Part shown: piece after piece, positions 17,525-26,430 of the stretch
Position numbering within the stretch: the stretch's first letter is position 1
Layout of the letters: the number at the start of each line of letters is the position of its first letter
Origin: Paracoccus aestuarii
GTDB taxonomy: Bacteria; Pseudomonadota; Alphaproteobacteria; Rhodobacterales; Rhodobacteraceae
Direction: 5' to 3'
DNA: 64,000 bases
Assembly: GCF_028553885.1 (NCBI RefSeq)
Contig: NZ_CP067169.1
Span: forward strand, 496,001 to 560,000
Program-made: the position numbers and the translations under genes
The notes under the pieces: model-generated
Told to the model about the DNA's origin: nothing
Seen by the model: the letters and a program-made list of their open reading frames with translations, nothing else
Database searches by the model: none

Positions 17525-18817
17525 TTACTCGCCCGCCTCACGGGTCTCGAAGGACAGGCCCTTGGCGCTGCGATCGGCAAAGCCGGTCCAGTAGCTGTGC
17601 GTCTCGTCCGTGCGGCCATCGGCATCCATCGACCAGACCCCGTCATCGGATTGCGCGACCAGGTCCAGGTAATCGGCCCGCCCGGCATCGTCCTTCAGGT
17701 GCAGATCCAGAAAGGCGGTGCTGAAATGCTGCAGGATGTTGTTCATCCGCACCGTGTCCCAGACCGGATCGGCGTAATGGTCGAAGGTCGCCCGGCCCAG
17801 GGAGTCCGAGACCTGCCAGGATTCCGCGGGCGCGGGGATGGGGGCCGCGGCATTGTGGTTGGCATGGTCGAAGGTCAGCAGATGCCGCCGCGTCCCCGTC
17901 GCCTGGTCGAAGATCTGGCGGATCGACTCATAGGGCGACACGTCATCCACCGATCCCGCCACCAGCAGCAGCGGCTTTTCCAGATCGCCCAGGCCCGCCG
18001 CGTCCCAGAATTCGTATTGGCGGCCCCAGGGGGCGATGGCCACCACCGCCCGGATGCGCGGATCGACCAGCTGGGCCAGCGTGTCGCTGCCCGCGGCATG
18101 GCGGTCCAGCAGCCCGTCGGGCGGGACGAAGCCCGCGGGCTCGGTCCGGTCGATCGCGGTGCGCGACAGCCCCGCGCCGCCGAAGATCAGCGCGCCATAG
18201 CCGCCCATGGAATAGCCGATCACCGCCGCGCGGTCGGCATCGGTGATCGCGCCCACCGCATCGTTCAGATCGGCCATGCCGTCCAGCAGCAGCCGCTGGT
18301 CCACGGCCCGGTTCACCAAGGTCGAGGCGAAGGCCTGCTGGTCGTCATAGGTGCTTTCGGGATGATCGCCGGCCACCACGACATAGCCTTTGGAGGCCAG
18401 GTTCTCGGCCAGGTGGCTCATCAGGTATCGGTTGCCGGGATAGCCATGCGACAGGATGACCAAGGGAAAGCGGCCGTCCGCGGGATCGGCGTCGCGGGCG
18501 GCGCGCCCCTCCAGCGCCACGGCGGTGGTGCCGTCGCGCAGCACCGTGTCATAGGTGGTGCCGGCCTCCGTGCCCTCGGCCGCGGGATACCAGATCTCGG
18601 CGGTGATGCGGCGAAGGGCGGGGCTGGGCTCGGCCCCGCCCATCGCCGCGATCACGTCGATGCGGTCCGGGTCGGTGAACTGGGCGGCGCGCACGCCCAC
18701 CGCATGGGGGCCGGGGCGGGCCAGTTCGGGCGCGTCCGGGCGGATCAGGTCGATGCGGTTCTGGGCCAGGGCGGGCGTCGCCGCCAGCAGGGTCGCGGCG
18801 ATCAGCAGATGTCTCAC
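17525..18817 (-). CDS. Exported alpha/beta hydrolase (dienelactone hydrolase/PAF-acetylhydrolase-like)
   Basis: A 430-residue protein. Residues 1-19 ([19 protein letters not shown]) form a signal peptide with an AxA-type cleavage site, so it probably acts in the periplasm. The nucleophile elbow is GYSMGG near residue 200, HGYPG marks the oxyanion region, and a late DHANHN supplies a candidate catalytic His. GTG 18817 is preceded by GGAGGAG at ideal distance; longer frames starting upstream overlap the promoter of the divergent transaminase gene. The substrate is unknown; carboxylesterase or lipase-type activity is a family-level guess. Confidence 0.82.
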   Translation of the reverse strand: MRHLLIAATLLAATPALAQNRIDLIRPDAPELARPGPHAVGVRAAQFTDPDRIDVIAAMGGAEPSPALRRITAEIWYPAAEGTEAGTTYDTVLRDGTTAVALEGRAARDADPADGRFPLVILSHGYPGNRYLMSHLAENLASKGYVVVAGDHPESTYDDQQAFASTLVNRAVDQRLLLDGMADLNDAVGAITDADRAAVIGYSMGGYGALIFGGAGLSRTAIDRTEPAGFVPPDGLLDRHAAGSDTLAQLVDPRIRAVVAIAPWGRQYEFWDAAGLGDLEKPLLLVAGSVDDVSPYESIRQIFDQATGTRRHLLTFDHANHNAAAPIPAPAESWQVSDSLGRATFDHYADPVWDTVRMNNILQHFSTAFLDLHLKDDAGRADYLDLVAQSDDGVWSMDADGRTDETHSYWTGFADRSAKGLSFETREAGE

Positions 18818-18969
18818 GGTGTCTCCTCCGACGGGTCTGGCGGCAGATTGCCCCGGTTGCAGCATCTGCACAAGCGTCCGGCGGCAGGGGGCATTGAACG
18901 CCGCCGCGGGCGGCGCTAGCCTGCTGGCAAAACGTCCCCGGACCGTCCGGATCGCAAGGAGTTCTGACC

Positions 18970-20331
18970 ATGACACAGCCGCAAAGCTGGGAAGCCCGCG
19001 CCGATGCCTATTCGCTCTATGGCTTCACCGATCTGCCGAGCGTCCAGAAACGCGGCGCGGTCGTGCTGACCCATGGCGAGGGGCCCTATGTCGTGGACGT
19101 GAACGGCAACCGCTATCTGGATGCCAATTCCGGCCTGTGGAACATGGTCGCAGGCTTCGACCACAAGGGCCTGGCCGATGCCGCCAAGGCGCAATACGAC
19201 AAATTCCCCGGCTATCACGCCTTCTTCGGGCGGATGTCGGACCAGACGGTGATGCTGTCGGAAAAGCTGGTCGAGGTGTCGCCCTTTTCGCGCGGCAAGG
19301 TGTTCTATACGAACTCGGGCTCCGAGGCGAACGACACCATGGTCAAGATGCTGTGGTTCATGCACGCCAGTGAGGGCAATCCGCAAAAGCGCAAGATCCT
19401 GACGCGCTGGAACGCCTATCACGGGGTGACGGCCGTCTCGGCCAGCATGACCGGCAAGCCCTATAACGAGGTCTTCGGCCTGCCGCTGCCGGGCTTCATC
19501 CACCTGACCTGCCCGCATTTCTGGCGCTATGGCGCCGAGGGCGAGACCGAGGAGCAGTTCACGGCCCGCCTCGCGCGCGAGCTGGACGAGACCATCCAGG
19601 CCGAGGGCGCCGACACCATCGCGGGGTTCTTCGCCGAACCCGTGCAGGGCGCGGGGGGCGTGATCCCGCCCTCGGCGGGCTATTTCCAGGCGATCATGCC
19701 GGTCCTGAAAAAGCACGGCATCCCGATGATCGCGGATGAGGTGATCACCGGCTTCGGGCGCACCGGCAATACCTGGGGCAGCCAGACCTATGATTTCACC
19801 CCCGACGCGATCATCAGCTCCAAGAACCTGACGGCGGGGCTGTTCCCGATGGGCGCGGTGATCCTGGGGCCGGAGCTGACCGACCGCCTGCAGGCCGCTA
19901 TCGACAGGATCGAGGAATTCCCCCACGGCTTCACCGCATCGGGCCATCCGGTCGGCTGCGCTGTGGCGCTGAAGGCCATCGACGTGGTGATGAACGAGGG
20001 GCTGGCCCAGAACGTCATCGACCTGGCCCCCCGTTTCGAGGACGGGCTGCGGCAATTGGCGCAGAACCCCAATATCGGCGAATATCGCGGCGTGGGCTTC
20101 ATGTGGGCCTTGGAGGCCGTGCGCGACAAGGCCAGCAAGACCCCCTTCGAGGGGCATCTGTCGGTCAGCGAACGCATCGCCAATACCTGCACCGACATGG
20201 GGCTGATCTGCCGGCCCCTGGGCCAGTCCATCGTGCTGTGCCCGCCCTTCATCCTGACGCCCGCCCAGATGGACGAGATGTTCGAGAAGCTGGACAAGGC
20301 CTTGGGCAAGGTCTTCGCGGAACTGGCGTGA
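18970..20331 (+). CDS. Class III omega-transaminase (aminotransferase, PLP)
   Basis: A 453-residue PLP enzyme of fold type I. From memory it is very similar to the characterised Paracoccus denitrificans omega-transaminase throughout. The PLP lysine is Lys285 in ISSKNLTAG, with Trp57 and Tyr150 at the expected substrate-pocket positions and Asp near 256 in IADEVITGFGRTG for the pyridine nitrogen. Such enzymes move an amino group from amines or beta-amino acids to pyruvate. The physiological substrate is not fixed by sequence; taurine- or polyamine-type amines are possible. It stands between a divergent hydrolase and a small DUF2798 gene 13 bases downstream. Confidence 0.9.
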   Translation: MTQPQSWEARADAYSLYGFTDLPSVQKRGAVVLTHGEGPYVVDVNGNRYLDANSGLWNMVAGFDHKGLADAAKAQYDKFPGYHAFFGRMSDQTVMLSEKLVEVSPFSRGKVFYTNSGSEANDTMVKMLWFMHASEGNPQKRKILTRWNAYHGVTAVSASMTGKPYNEVFGLPLPGFIHLTCPHFWRYGAEGETEEQFTARLARELDETIQAEGADTIAGFFAEPVQGAGGVIPPSAGYFQAIMPVLKKHGIPMIADEVITGFGRTGNTWGSQTYDFTPDAIISSKNLTAGLFPMGAVILGPELTDRLQAAIDRIEEFPHGFTASGHPVGCAVALKAIDVVMNEGLAQNVIDLAPRFEDGLRQLAQNPNIGEYRGVGFMWALEAVRDKASKTPFEGHLSVSERIANTCTDMGLICRPLGQSIVLCPPFILTPAQMDEMFEKLDKALGKVFAELA

Positions 20332-20344
20332 CGGGGATCCCGCG

Positions 20345-20569
20345 ATGATCCCCGCCCGCTTCGCGCCGGTGCTGTTCGGGTTCTTTCTGTCCGGGCTGAT
20401 GTCGGCGCTGGTCTCGATGATCGCGACGCTGCGGGCGGTGGGGCTGGCCGACGGGGTGGCCGGGCTGTGGCTAGGGACGTGGCTGTCCAGCTGGGCGGTG
20501 GCCTTTCCGGCGGTGCTGGTCGTGGCGCCCTTGGCGCGGCGGCTGGTGGCGCGGCTGACCCGCCCCTAG
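20345..20569 (+). CDS. DUF2798 small membrane protein
   Basis: A 74-residue protein with two predicted membrane helices (about residues 8-28 and 42-64) and the family's FGFFLSGLMSALVSMIAT pattern. DUF2798 members are small inner-membrane proteins of unknown role. It lies 13 bases after the transaminase gene in the same direction. Its TAG stop is part of CTAG at 20566-20569, shared with the convergent comEC stop. Confidence 0.8.
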   Translation: MIPARFAPVLFGFFLSGLMSALVSMIATLRAVGLADGVAGLWLGTWLSSWAVAFPAVLVVAPLARRLVARLTRP

Positions 20570-22713
20570 CGCGGCGCCCGCCCCCCGAGGCGCAGCGGCG
20601 CCGTCGCGCGCAGCCGCGGCCCGTCCGCGCCGAAACCGATCGCCAGCGCGCCCGTGTCGCGCATCCGGCGCGGATCCAGCAGCAGGCAGGCGGGGGGGCC
20701 GTCCGTCGTCACCGTCTCGGTCGAGACGACGATGCGGCGCGCCCGGCAGGCGGGCAGGGCCCGGTCCGCCGCGCCCTTGCCGGTCAGGTGCCACAGCTGC
20801 CAGCCCTGCGGCAGATCGGCCACCCGGTCGCGCCGGTCGCCGCTGAAGGCCGGGCGTTCGGCGGCCTGGGCCTGGTCGGCCATGTCCCCATCCTCCTGCA
20901 GCCAGGTCGAGACGATGAATGCCCCGCCCGAGGGCTTGGAGATCGCCCGCCCCGCAGGCGTCATCAGGCCCACCGCCTCGCCCTCGGGCGCGATCAGCAG
21001 CAGCGGGCGCGGCGTCATCGCCCAGATCGCGCCCGATGCGGCCAGCATCGCCAGGCCCGCCATCAACCCCGCCCCGGTCAGCCTGCCGCCGCGCCCCGGC
21101 CCCCGCCAGCACAGGATCGCCAGGACCGCGCCGAACCCCATCAGCGGCACCACCGCGCCGGGGGGCTTGGGGACGGCCATCACCGCGCCGCCCAGGCCCG
21201 CCACGAAATCGGCCACCATCAGCATCCAGGTCGTGCCCATCCCCATGACCCAGAGGGCCGGACCCTCCAGCCCGACCAGCGACAGGATCGCGCCGATCAC
21301 GCCCGCGGGCATGACCAGCGTGCCCATGACCGGCACGGCCAGCAGGTTGGCCAGCAGCCCGTATTGCGCCATGCGGTTGAAATGCGCCGCCGCGATGGGC
21401 GAGGTCGCCGCCGCCGCCACTAGCGACGACACGACCAGCATCGCCACCGGCCGCACCCACCACGGCAGATGCGGCGCCATGCGCGACCATGGCCCGAAGA
21501 CCAGGATCAGCGCGATCGTGGCGCCGAAGCTCATCTGGAAGCCGGCGCTGGCCACGGCCTCGGGGCTGTAGATCAGGATCACCGTCGCGGCCAGCGCCAC
21601 GGTGCGCAGCGATATGGCCCGCCGGTCGGCCATGATCGCGCCCAGCATCACCGCGACCATGATGAAGGCGCGTTCGGTCGCGACCCCGCCGCCCGACAGC
21701 CACAGATAGGCCGCCGCCGCCGCCAGCGCGATCCCCGCAGCCCATTTGTGCATGGGCCGGCCCAGCCCCCGCCCGCTGCCCTGCACGCCCACCAGGACCA
21801 GCCGCGCCCCCGCATAGACGAAGCCCGCCAGCATCCCCATATGCAGCCCCGAGATCGAGATGATGTGGTAGAGGTTCGAGGCCCGCATCGCCTCATTCGT
21901 GGATTCCGCGATGCCCGACCGGTCGCCGGTCATCAGCGCCGCCGCGACCGCGCCCGCCTGGCCGCCGATGCGGTCGCGGATCGCGGCGCTGATCGACATG
22001 CGGGCGCGGTGCATCCACCACAGCCCGCCCTCGGGTGCGGCGACGGCCATGATCGGCGTGCGGGTATAGCCCACCGCCCCCAGCCCGTCGAACCAGGCAT
22101 GCAGGCGGAAATCGAAGCTGCCCGGCGATGCGGGCGGGGGCGGCGGGCCCAGATGCCCGGTCAGCATCACCCGCTGGCCCAAGGGGGGCAGGTCATCCTC
22201 GGCCATCAGGGACAGGCGGACGCGGCGCGGGGTCCGCTCCGGCCCCGTGTCGCGCAGCACCACTCGGTCCAGCGTCAGCCGCAGCCGGTCGCGCCCGGAC
22301 CGGTCGATCTGGACGACCCGCCCCTCGACCGGGCCGTAATAGCGCCATTCCATCACCGGCGCGGCCGTGATCGCGCCCCGCGCGGCCGCCAGCCCGAAGC
22401 CCGTCACCAGCACGCATCCCGCCAGCGCCGCCAGATGCAGCCCGTCGGCCAGGGGCCAGCCGATCGCGCCGCGTTCCCCCCATCGCGGCGCGGCGCGGGC
22501 CAAGGCCAGGCAGGCCGCCGCCAGCGTCGCGATCACCGCCCAATGCGCCGCGCGCGGCAGGAAGGGGTCGGCCAGCCACAGCCCGATCCCCGCCGCCAGG
22601 CAGACCGGCACCCATGGAAACAGCCCCGCGCGCAGGGCGGCGGGCGGGCGCGGCCGCAGGGCGGGCCGGGCGCGGTCCTGCAGGGGAGCGGTGGCCGCGC
22701 CCGTCTGGTCCAT
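20566..22713 (-). CDS. comEC: ComEC/Rec2 family DNA-uptake membrane protein
   Basis: A 715-residue polytopic protein. An N-terminal hydrophobic part with a DUF4131-like soluble domain (GRVVQIDRSGRDRLRLTL, about residues 130-210) is followed by the Competence domain with RTLHMG-type SISGLHMGMLAGF near residue 270. Members form the inner-membrane channel for single-stranded DNA in transformation, although many alphaproteobacteria carrying one are not known to be competent. No beta-lactamase-like C-terminal domain of the longer ComEC type is obvious. ATG 22713 has GAAAGGA before it, so it is preferred to 22779. It diverges from gltX. Confidence 0.9.
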   Translation of the reverse strand: MDQTGAATAPLQDRARPALRPRPPAALRAGLFPWVPVCLAAGIGLWLADPFLPRAAHWAVIATLAAACLALARAAPRWGERGAIGWPLADGLHLAALAGCVLVTGFGLAAARGAITAAPVMEWRYYGPVEGRVVQIDRSGRDRLRLTLDRVVLRDTGPERTPRRVRLSLMAEDDLPPLGQRVMLTGHLGPPPPPASPGSFDFRLHAWFDGLGAVGYTRTPIMAVAAPEGGLWWMHRARMSISAAIRDRIGGQAGAVAAALMTGDRSGIAESTNEAMRASNLYHIISISGLHMGMLAGFVYAGARLVLVGVQGSGRGLGRPMHKWAAGIALAAAAAYLWLSGGGVATERAFIMVAVMLGAIMADRRAISLRTVALAATVILIYSPEAVASAGFQMSFGATIALILVFGPWSRMAPHLPWWVRPVAMLVVSSLVAAAATSPIAAAHFNRMAQYGLLANLLAVPVMGTLVMPAGVIGAILSLVGLEGPALWVMGMGTTWMLMVADFVAGLGGAVMAVPKPPGAVVPLMGFGAVLAILCWRGPGRGGRLTGAGLMAGLAMLAASGAIWAMTPRPLLLIAPEGEAVGLMTPAGRAISKPSGGAFIVSTWLQEDGDMADQAQAAERPAFSGDRRDRVADLPQGWQLWHLTGKGAADRALPACRARRIVVSTETVTTDGPPACLLLDPRRMRDTGALAIGFGADGPRLRATAPLRLGGRAPR

Positions 22714-22853
22714 CGCCTTGTCCTTTCCGGGGGCGTTGACTATCACTTGGCGCAAGAATGGCACGGCGTTGCTTACCAAAGCGTTAACGCCCGCCCGGCA
22801 ACCACAGGCCCCGCCCGATCCGCGCCCCGGGGCATAACCGCAAGCAGGCCCCC

Positions 22854-24248
22854 ATGACCCCGACCGCCCCCGTTACCCGCTTTGCCCCGTCCCCCACCGG
22901 CTATCTGCATGTCGGCGGCGCCCGGACGGCGCTGTTCAACTGGCTGTTCGCGCGGGGCAGGGGCGGCAAGTTCCTGCTGCGGATCGAGGATACCGACCGC
23001 GCCCGGTCCACCCCCGAGGCGACCGAGGCGATCCTCAAGGGCCTGCGCTGGCTGGGGCTGGACTGGGATGGCGAACCCGTCAGCCAGTTCGAACGCAGGG
23101 ACCGCCATGCCGAGGTCGCCCGCCAGATGCTGGAGAACGGGACGGCCTATCGGTGTTTCTCGACCACCGACGAGATCGCCGCCTGGCGCGAGGCGAACCC
23201 GCGCCAGCCCTTCCTCAGCCCTTGGCGCGACGCGACCGACCTGCCCGACGCGCCCCATGCGATCCGCCTGAAGGCCCCGCGCGACGGCGAGACGGTGATC
23301 GACGACCAGGTCCAGGGCCAGGTGCGCGTGGCCAATGACCAGCTGGACGACATGGTGCTGCTGCGCAGCGACGGCACGCCCACCTATATGCTGGCCGTGG
23401 TGGTGGACGATCACGACATGGGCGTGACCCATGTCATCCGCGGCGACGACCACCTGACCAACACCGCCCGCCAGATCCAGATCTATGACGCGATGGGCTG
23501 GGACCGCCCGACCTATGCCCATATCCCGCTGATCCATGGCGAGGATGGCAAGAAGCTGTCCAAGCGCCATGGCGCGGTCGGCCTGCATGAATTCGCGGCG
23601 CTCGGCTATCCGGCTGCGGCGATGCGCAACTATCTGGCGCGGCTCGGCTGGAGCCATGGCGATGACGAGCTGTTCGACGACGCCCAGGCCCGCGACTGGT
23701 TCGGGCTGGAGGGCATCGGGCGCGCGCCGGCGCGGCTGGATTTCAAGAAGCTGGAACATGTCAGCGGCCATCACCTGGGCGCCATGTCCGATGCGGCCGT
23801 GCTGGACGAACTGGACGGGTTTCTGGCCGAGACCGGCGCGGACCCCCTGACCGCGACGCATCGTCAGCGCATCGCCGCCGCCATGCCCGCGCTGAAGGAA
23901 AAGGCCCGCACCCTGCCGGGATTGCTGGACCAGGCGCGGTTCGCCCTGATCGAACGCCCGGTCGCGGTCGAGGAAAAAGCTTCCAAATCGCTGGATACGG
24001 TATCCCGTGGTATGCTGAAATCATTGACTGCCGCAGTGCAGAATGCTAGCTGGAGCCGAGACGATCTGGAGGCGGCGGCCAAGGCGGTCGCCGAGGAAAA
24101 CGGCGTCGGACTTGGCAAGATCGCGGGGCCCTTGCGCGCCGCGCTGGCCGGGACCAGTGCGACCCCCAGTGTGTTCGACATGATGACTGCGCTTGGCCGC
24201 GAGGAAACTCTGGCCCGGCTTCAGGACCAGACCGATTTGGCAGGCTGA
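22854..24248 (+). CDS. gltX: Glutamate--tRNA ligase
   Basis: A 464-residue class I aminoacyl-tRNA synthetase. The HIGH-type motif is [15 protein letters not shown] near residues 12-26 and the KMSKS-type motif is GKKLSKRHG near 231-239. It charges tRNA-Glu, and in some alphaproteobacteria one of two copies charges tRNA-Gln for transamidation; this window shows one copy. The 3' part (about 23970-24060) is clearly less GC-rich than the rest and contains a promoter-like TTGACT-17-TAGCTG, probably for gltA. Confidence 0.95.
   Translation: MTPTAPVTRFAPSPTGYLHVGGARTALFNWLFARGRGGKFLLRIEDTDRARSTPEATEAILKGLRWLGLDWDGEPVSQFERRDRHAEVARQMLENGTAYRCFSTTDEIAAWREANPRQPFLSPWRDATDLPDAPHAIRLKAPRDGETVIDDQVQGQVRVANDQLDDMVLLRSDGTPTYMLAVVVDDHDMGVTHVIRGDDHLTNTARQIQIYDAMGWDRPTYAHIPLIHGEDGKKLSKRHGAVGLHEFAALGYPAAAMRNYLARLGWSHGDDELFDDAQARDWFGLEGIGRAPARLDFKKLEHVSGHHLGAMSDAAVLDELDGFLAETGADPLTATHRQRIAAAMPALKEKARTLPGLLDQARFALIERPVAVEEKASKSLDTVSRGMLKSLTAAVQNASWSRDDLEAAAKAVAEENGVGLGKIAGPLRAALAGTSATPSVFDMMTALGREETLARLQDQTDLAG
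24024..24052 (+). promoter_or_regulatory. Candidate sigma-70 promoter inside gltX, reading to gltA
   Basis: TTGACT (24024-24029) and TAGCTG (24047-24052) are separated by 17 bases and sit in an AT-richer patch of the gltX coding sequence, about 275 bases upstream of the gltA start. The -35 matches 5 of 6 and the -10 matches 3 of 6 consensus bases. Confidence 0.45.
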
Positions 24249-24326
24249 GCCCTGCCCTCACTTGCCGGGGCTGTCTGACGTCTGATCGGCGGACCGCCCG
24301 GCCTCAAGCCGGAAAGGACGCCTTTT

Positions 24327-25616
24327 ATGGCTGACAAGACCGCCAGACTGCATCTGAACGGACAGGATTACGACCTGCCGATCCTGTCGCCCACCAAGGG
24401 GCCGGACGTGCTGGACATCCGCAAGCTTTACGGCCAGGCGGATGTCTTCACCTATGACCCGGGCTTCACCTCGACGGCCAGCTGCGATTCGACCATCACC
24501 TTCATCGATGGCGACAAGGGCGAGCTGTGGTATCGCGGCTATCCGATCGAACAGCTGGCCTCGAAATCCTGCTATCTGGAGGTCTGCTATCTGCTGCTCT
24601 ACGGTGAGCTGCCGACCGCGACCCAGATGGAGGATTTCCGCAACCGCGTCACGCGCCATACGATGGTGCATGAGCAGATGCACAACTTCTTCCGCGGCTT
24701 CCGCCGGGATGCGCATCCGATGGCCACGATGGTCGGCGTCGTGGGGGCCATGTCGGCCTTCTATCACGATTCGACCGATGTGAACGACGAATGGCAGCGC
24801 GAGGTCGCGGCGATCCGCCTGATCGCCAAGCTGCCCACGATCGCGGCCATGGCCTACAAGTATTCGATCGGCCAGCCCTTCGTCTATCCGCAGAACGACC
24901 TGGATTACGCGTCGAACTTCCTGAACATGTGCTTCTCGGTCCCGGCCGAGAAATACAATGTCGATCCGGCCCTGGCCCGCGCCATGGACCGCATCTTCAC
25001 CCTGCATGCCGATCACGAACAGAACGCATCCACCTCGACCGTGCGTCTGGCGGGGTCGTCGGGGGCGAACCCCTTCGCCTGCATCGCGGCGGGCATCGCC
25101 TGCCTGTGGGGGCCCGCCCATGGCGGCGCCAACCAGGCCTGCCTGGAGATGCTGCGCGAGATCGGGACCGTGGACCGGATCCCCGAATACATCGCCAAGG
25201 CCAAGGACAAGTCCGATCCCTTCAAGCTGATGGGCTTCGGCCACCGGGTCTACAAGAACTTCGACCCGCGGGCGAAGGTCATGAAGGAATCGGCGGACGA
25301 GGTTCTGGATCTGCTGGGCGTCAAGGACAACCCGGTCCTGCAGGTCGCCAAGGAATTGGAGCGCATCGCGCTGGAGGACGAGTACTTCATCGAGAAGAAG
25401 CTCTATCCCAATGTCGACTTCTATTCGGGCATCATCCTGGAGGCGATGGGCTTCCCCACCTCGATGTTCACGCCGATCTTCGCGCTGTCGCGCACGGTGG
25501 GCTGGATCGCGCAGTGGAAAGAGATGATCGGCGATCCGCAGAACAAGATCGGGCGTCCGCGACAGCTCTATGTCGGGTCGGACAAGCGCGACTATGAGGA
25601 TATCGGGGCGCGCTGA
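24327..25616 (+). CDS. gltA: Citrate synthase (type II)
   Basis: A 429-residue protein of the length typical for NADH-regulated, hexameric Gram-negative citrate synthases. Catalytic histidines are in the [16 protein letters not shown] and [15 protein letters not shown] stretches, and the Asp is in [15 protein letters not shown]. It condenses oxaloacetate and acetyl-CoA at the entry to the TCA cycle. GGAAAGGA lies about 10 bases before ATG 24327. It follows gltX by 78 bases and ends at a strong intrinsic terminator. Confidence 0.97.
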   Translation: MADKTARLHLNGQDYDLPILSPTKGPDVLDIRKLYGQADVFTYDPGFTSTASCDSTITFIDGDKGELWYRGYPIEQLASKSCYLEVCYLLLYGELPTATQMEDFRNRVTRHTMVHEQMHNFFRGFRRDAHPMATMVGVVGAMSAFYHDSTDVNDEWQREVAAIRLIAKLPTIAAMAYKYSIGQPFVYPQNDLDYASNFLNMCFSVPAEKYNVDPALARAMDRIFTLHADHEQNASTSTVRLAGSSGANPFACIAAGIACLWGPAHGGANQACLEMLREIGTVDRIPEYIAKAKDKSDPFKLMGFGHRVYKNFDPRAKVMKESADEVLDLLGVKDNPVLQVAKELERIALEDEYFIEKKLYPNVDFYSGIILEAMGFPTSMFTPIFALSRTVGWIAQWKEMIGDPQNKIGRPRQLYVGSDKRDYEDIGAR

Positions 25617-25634
25617 TCGCGCGGCCCGGCGTCG

Positions 25635-25656
25635 GGGGCCCTTCGGGGCCCCTTTT
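25635..25656 (+). terminator. Intrinsic terminator of gltA
   Basis: GGGGCCC (25635-25641), a TTCG tetraloop and GGGCCCC (25646-25652) are followed at once by TTTT (25653-25656). This is a textbook rho-independent terminator 18 bases after the gltA stop. Confidence 0.93.
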
Positions 25657-25703
25657 GCATGCGCGGCTTGCGCGCCGCGCGCGGCGGTGGCAAGGGGACG
25701 GCC

Positions 25704-26366
25704 ATGAACGGACATGATGCGAATGCGCCCAGGCTGGCGCTTGTGACGGGGGCCTCGCGGGGCCTGGGTGCGGCGCTGGCCGAGGGGCTGGCGGCGCGGG
25801 GATATCACGTGCTGGCAGTGGCCCGGACCGTGGGCGCGCTGGAGGAGCTGGACGACCGCATCCGCGCGGCGGGCGGGCAGGCGACGCTGGCGCCGATGGA
25901 CGTGACCGAGCCCGAGGCGATGAAGCAGCTGGTCCAAGCGGTGTCGGGCCGGTGGGGGGGGATCGACCTCTGGGCGCATTGCGCCGTCCATGCGGCGCCC
26001 ATGGCACCCGCCCCCCATATCGAGAGCCGGGACTGGTCCAAATCGGTCCTGCTGAACATCGAGGTGACGCGCGGGCTGATCGCCCTGCTGGAGCCGCTGC
26101 TGCGGCAGGCGGGGGGCACGGCGCTGTTTCTGGACGACGCGCGGGCGGGGCAGAAGTTCTTTGGCGCCTATGGCGCGACCAAGGCGGCGCAGATCGCCCT
26201 GGCCCGCAGCTGGCAGGCCGAGACCGAGCGCACCGGCCCGCGCGTGGTCATCGACAGCCCCGCGCCCATGCCGACCGCGACCCGCGCGCGGTTCTTTCCC
26301 GGCGAGGACCGGGCGGCCCTGACGCCCTGCAAGGACGAGGCGCAGCGCATCCTGGCGATGCTGTAG
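25704..26366 (+). CDS. Short-chain dehydrogenase/reductase family protein lacking the usual catalytic Ser
   Basis: A 220-residue Rossmann protein. The cofactor loop TGASRGLGAAL is at about residues 14-24, and the active-site YGATK is near 158. At the position where most SDR enzymes have the catalytic Ser (the SS before YxxxK), this protein reads LFLDDARAG, so the Ser appears to be Asp. It resembles the YciK-like SDR group. Substrate and even enzyme activity are uncertain. ATG 25704 follows AAGGGGACGG. It is monocistronic between the gltA terminator and a convergent hairpin. Confidence 0.8.
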   Translation: MNGHDANAPRLALVTGASRGLGAALAEGLAARGYHVLAVARTVGALEELDDRIRAAGGQATLAPMDVTEPEAMKQLVQAVSGRWGGIDLWAHCAVHAAPMAPAPHIESRDWSKSVLLNIEVTRGLIALLEPLLRQAGGTALFLDDARAGQKFFGAYGATKAAQIALARSWQAETERTGPRVVIDSPAPMPTATRARFFPGEDRAALTPCKDEAQRILAML

Positions 26367-26384
26367 GGATTGCGTCCCGCGACG

Positions 26385-26407
26385 GCGGGGGGCTGCCCGC
26401 CCCCCGC
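26385..26407. terminator. GC hairpin between convergent SDR and aminopeptidase genes
   Basis: GCGGGGGGC (26385-26393) pairs with GCCCCCCGC (26399-26407) around a 5-base loop, 18 bases after the SDR stop. It is preceded by the 17-base sequence at 26370-26386 that also occurs at 11223-11239. It probably serves both convergent genes. Confidence 0.6.
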
Positions 26408-26430
26408 ACCCCCCGGGCGCCGCGCCCCTG

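Noticed and set aside
22736..22764. Sigma-70 promoter for gltX starting with TTGACT at 22736
   Set aside because: The nearest -10-like sequence (AGAATG) is only 13 bases away, too close for a standard promoter.
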